NCBI RefSeq assembly: GCF_000576595.1
Contig: NZ_AWSA01000032.1
Location: 1 to 54,573 of the forward strand
Length of the DNA stretch: 54,573 nt
Origin: Intrasporangium oryzae NRRL B-24470
Lineage (GTDB): Bacteria > Actinomycetota > Actinomycetes > Actinomycetales > Dermatophilaceae
Direction of reading: 5' to 3'
Shown here: one piece after another, positions 52,941 to 54,573 of the stretch
Layout: every line of letters starts with the position of its first letter
Position numbering within the stretch: the stretch's first letter is position 1
Notes under the pieces: model-generated
Database searches by the model: none
Seen by the model: only the letters and a program-made list of their open reading frames with translations
Told to the model about the DNA's origin: nothing
Position numbers and translations under genes: made by a program

Positions 52941-53588
52941 ATGACCACACTGCCGGCCGAGGCGGACCAGGTGATCGCGACGCTCTACGCGGCCCACTGG
53001 GACCGCCTCGTCCGCCTCGCCTGGCTCCTCCTTCACGACCAGCTCGCCGCCGAGGACGTCGTCCAGGACGCCTACGTCGCGACCCACCGCAACTGGGCCT
53101 CCATCCGCGAGTCCGGTCGCGTCCTGGGCTACCTCCAGACGGCGGTCGTCAACGGATGCCGGTCGGTCCTACGCCACAGGGTCGTCGTCGATCGTCACCA
53201 CACACACGAAGCCGCCTCGGCCCGGGCCCTCGGGCGCGCCAGTCACGAGAGCGCCGAGGCCCCGGCGCTGCGGTCGGTGGAACGGCGGATGATGATCGGG
53301 GCCCTCGACGCCCTCCCCGGCCGGCAGCGCGAGGTTCTCGTCCTCCGCTACTACGGGGACCTCTCGGAGGCCCAGATCGCCCATGCGCTCGGCATCTCGC
53401 CGGGCTCGGTCAAGTCCCACGTCCACCGTGGGCTGAACACGCTCCGCGCCGCCATGGCAGCGCCCGACGGCGGTCCTGACGGGCACCCGGCTGGGCAGAC
53501 CGGTCAGCGTCCTGACGACGCCAGGGCCCGGTCGCGACCACGGCCCGGAACGACTCCAGCCGCCACCACCAGTCCGGAGCAGCCATGA
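52941..53588 (+). CDS. ECF RNA polymerase sigma factor (SigE-like family)
   Basis: 215 aa. Region 2 (HWDRLVRLAWLLLHDQLAAE and DVVQDAYVATHRNWASI) and region 4 (LDALPGRQREVLVLRYYGDL, SEAQIAHALGISPGSVKSHV) are complete. The C-terminal 40 residues are a Pro/Arg/Thr-rich extension. The 4-bp overlap with the next gene suggests that the membrane protein is its anti-sigma or sensor partner. The signal is unknown. Confidence 0.92.
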   Translation: MTTLPAEADQVIATLYAAHWDRLVRLAWLLLHDQLAAEDVVQDAYVATHRNWASIRESGRVLGYLQTAVVNGCRSVLRHRVVVDRHHTHEAASARALGRASHESAEAPALRSVERRMMIGALDALPGRQREVLVLRYYGDLSEAQIAHALGISPGSVKSHVHRGLNTLRAAMAAPDGGPDGHPAGQTGQRPDDARARSRPRPGTTPAATTSPEQP

Positions 53589-54573
53589 ACAACGACGACC
53601 GCCACCAGTCCGGCGCGCACGACGCGCACGTGGACCTCTTCCCGACGGGCCCCGTCGAGACGCAGCTGCGAGCCGCACTCCTCGCCGAGGCCCAGTCCAT
53701 CGACCCCACGGACCGTCTCGACGCCATCCTTGGGGTGGCCCGTGCCGATGCCCCGCCGGCGGCGACGGTGACGAAGGTGGCGCCCTTGGTTCGCCGCTGG
53801 CTCGCGCCCTCGGCTGCTGCTGCGGCGGCGGCCCTCGTCGCCGGCGGGCTCTGGGCCGCGAACCGACCGGCCGACGGGAGCTCGGTCTCCGGAAGCACCA
53901 CGGCGTCACCCGCAGTGACGACACCGGCCGCCGGCGAGGCGTCGAACGTTCCCACCCTCTCCTCGTCCGCCACCCCTTCGCCGACGACTCAGGGCCAGTC
54001 GTCGGCGCCCCCGAGCCGTCCGGTGGCGGCGCGGGCCGCCCTGCCGGTCTACCGCGTCGGGGTGCTGGACGGCACGGGGTCGAGGCTCGGCCTCGTCCGG
54101 GAGCTCGTTCCCTCGACCACCGCTTCGGCCGATCCCGCCCAGCGGGCCCTCGCCGCGGCCAAGTTGTCGCTCGAGAACTCCGCCGCCACGCTCGACGCCG
54201 GATATCGCGCGCTGTGGGAAGGAGCGGCGGTCGTGGACGTCGCCGTCCGACCTGACCTGATCCTCGTCACCCTCACGCACGGCGCCACGGCACTCAGCAC
54301 GCCGGACGCGACCCTGGCCGTCCAGCAGCTCGTCTGGACCGTCCAGGCAGCCGCCGGGGCGAGCGGCCTGCCGCCGGTGCGGTTCGTCCTCGCCGACGGG
54401 TCCACTGCGCTCGCCGGCACCCTGACCACGGCGGGGTCGTACAACCGCGCAACCGATCCAATACAGGCGGCCACGATCCTCGCGCCGCTCTGGATCGACC
54501 AGCCCTACCCGAGGCAGGTGCTGAACGCCGGTGCGCCCGTCACCGTCTCCGGACAGGCCAGCACCTTCGAGGC
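53585..54573 (+). CDS. membrane protein with GerM and Gmad2 domains (partial at window end)
   Basis: Open to base 54573, about 330 residues visible. A cytoplasmic N-terminus of about 75 residues is followed by one transmembrane helix (LAPSAAAAAAALVAGGLWAA), a Ser/Thr/Pro linker, a GerM-like domain (VVDVAVRPDLILVTL, LAVQQLVWTVQAAAGASGLP) and the start of an Ig-like Gmad2 domain (LWIDQPYPRQVLN, VTVSGQASTFE). One helix with a cytoplasmic stub next to an ECF sigma gene fits an anti-sigma factor, but no zinc HxxxCxxC motif is seen. Confidence 0.8.
   Translation, partial: MNNDDRHQSGAHDAHVDLFPTGPVETQLRAALLAEAQSIDPTDRLDAILGVARADAPPAATVTKVAPLVRRWLAPSAAAAAAALVAGGLWAANRPADGSSVSGSTTASPAVTTPAAGEASNVPTLSSSATPSPTTQGQSSAPPSRPVAARAALPVYRVGVLDGTGSRLGLVRELVPSTTASADPAQRALAAAKLSLENSAATLDAGYRALWEGAAVVDVAVRPDLILVTLTHGATALSTPDATLAVQQLVWTVQAAAGASGLPPVRFVLADGSTALAGTLTTAGSYNRATDPIQAATILAPLWIDQPYPRQVLNAGAPVTVSGQASTFE

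Noticed and set aside
52690-52944. 84-codon open frame before the sigma factor
   Set aside because: Arg/Pro/Ser/Cys-rich translation, no ribosome site and overlap with the sigma start; likely chance.

Overview
The window is a gene-dense, very GC-rich (about 70% by eye) actinobacterial chromosome segment. A complete Pup-proteasome system (arc/mpa, dop, pup, prcB, prcA, pafA, pafB, pafC) followed by tatA, tatC and a HelY-type helicase, plus rbpA, a DivIVA-domain protein and leaderless -10 boxes, identify an actinomycete. The gene content and the clostridial-style lysine-fermentation cassette fit Micrococcales, possibly Intrasporangiaceae; that family call is inference. No rRNA, tRNA, CRISPR array, insertion sequence or phage was seen.

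Layout. 1-5.6 kb: a LysR effector domain without HTH divergent from DUF5997; a MocR regulator divergent from mmsA and a class III aminotransferase (beta-alanine/taurine-type amino acid catabolism). 5.6-9.5 kb: Fe-S RecB-family nuclease, site-2 protease, SSB-like protein, TrmI. 9.5-18.1 kb: arc, then an insert of nucleotide genes (adenosine-specific kinase, DUF3054, a divergent PRPP-synthetase-like protein, an esterase), then dop-pup-prcB-prcA. 18.2-22.8 kb: a DivIVA-domain coiled-coil protein, then a decayed block: remnants of two oligopeptide ABC permeases abutting a beheaded response regulator, a broken histidine kinase and a broken GerM lipoprotein. 22.8-32.5 kb: epimerase-like protein, pafA, two FKBP isomerases, DUF3866, pafBC, tatAC, lipid kinase. 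32.5-41 kb: HelY with an RGG-rich insert, cold-shock protein, a stand-alone PcrA-type Tudor protein, 5'-3' exonuclease, Lrp regulator, and a TetR-YbaK-Bcr operon.

40.2-45.7 kb: divergent kamA and kdd-kamD-kamE-kal carry lysine through beta-lysine and 3,5-diaminohexanoate towards crotonyl-CoA, but the cleavage enzyme Kce is not in the window. 45.8-48.7 kb: lnt-ppm1-fxsA, lipoprotein acylation and polyprenol-phosphate mannose synthesis. 48.9-54.6 kb: rbpA behind a SigR-like promoter, UMF1-type MFS transporter, cupin, a small membrane protein and a MarR regulator sharing palindromic sites, and an ECF sigma factor coupled to a GerM/Gmad2 membrane protein that runs off the window.

Across the whole window the heptamer GTATGCC/GGCATAC recurs about six times more often than base composition predicts, inside genes, promoters and terminator hairpins. 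Sixteen genes carry a TANNNT box 6-8 nt before the start codon, implying leaderless transcripts.
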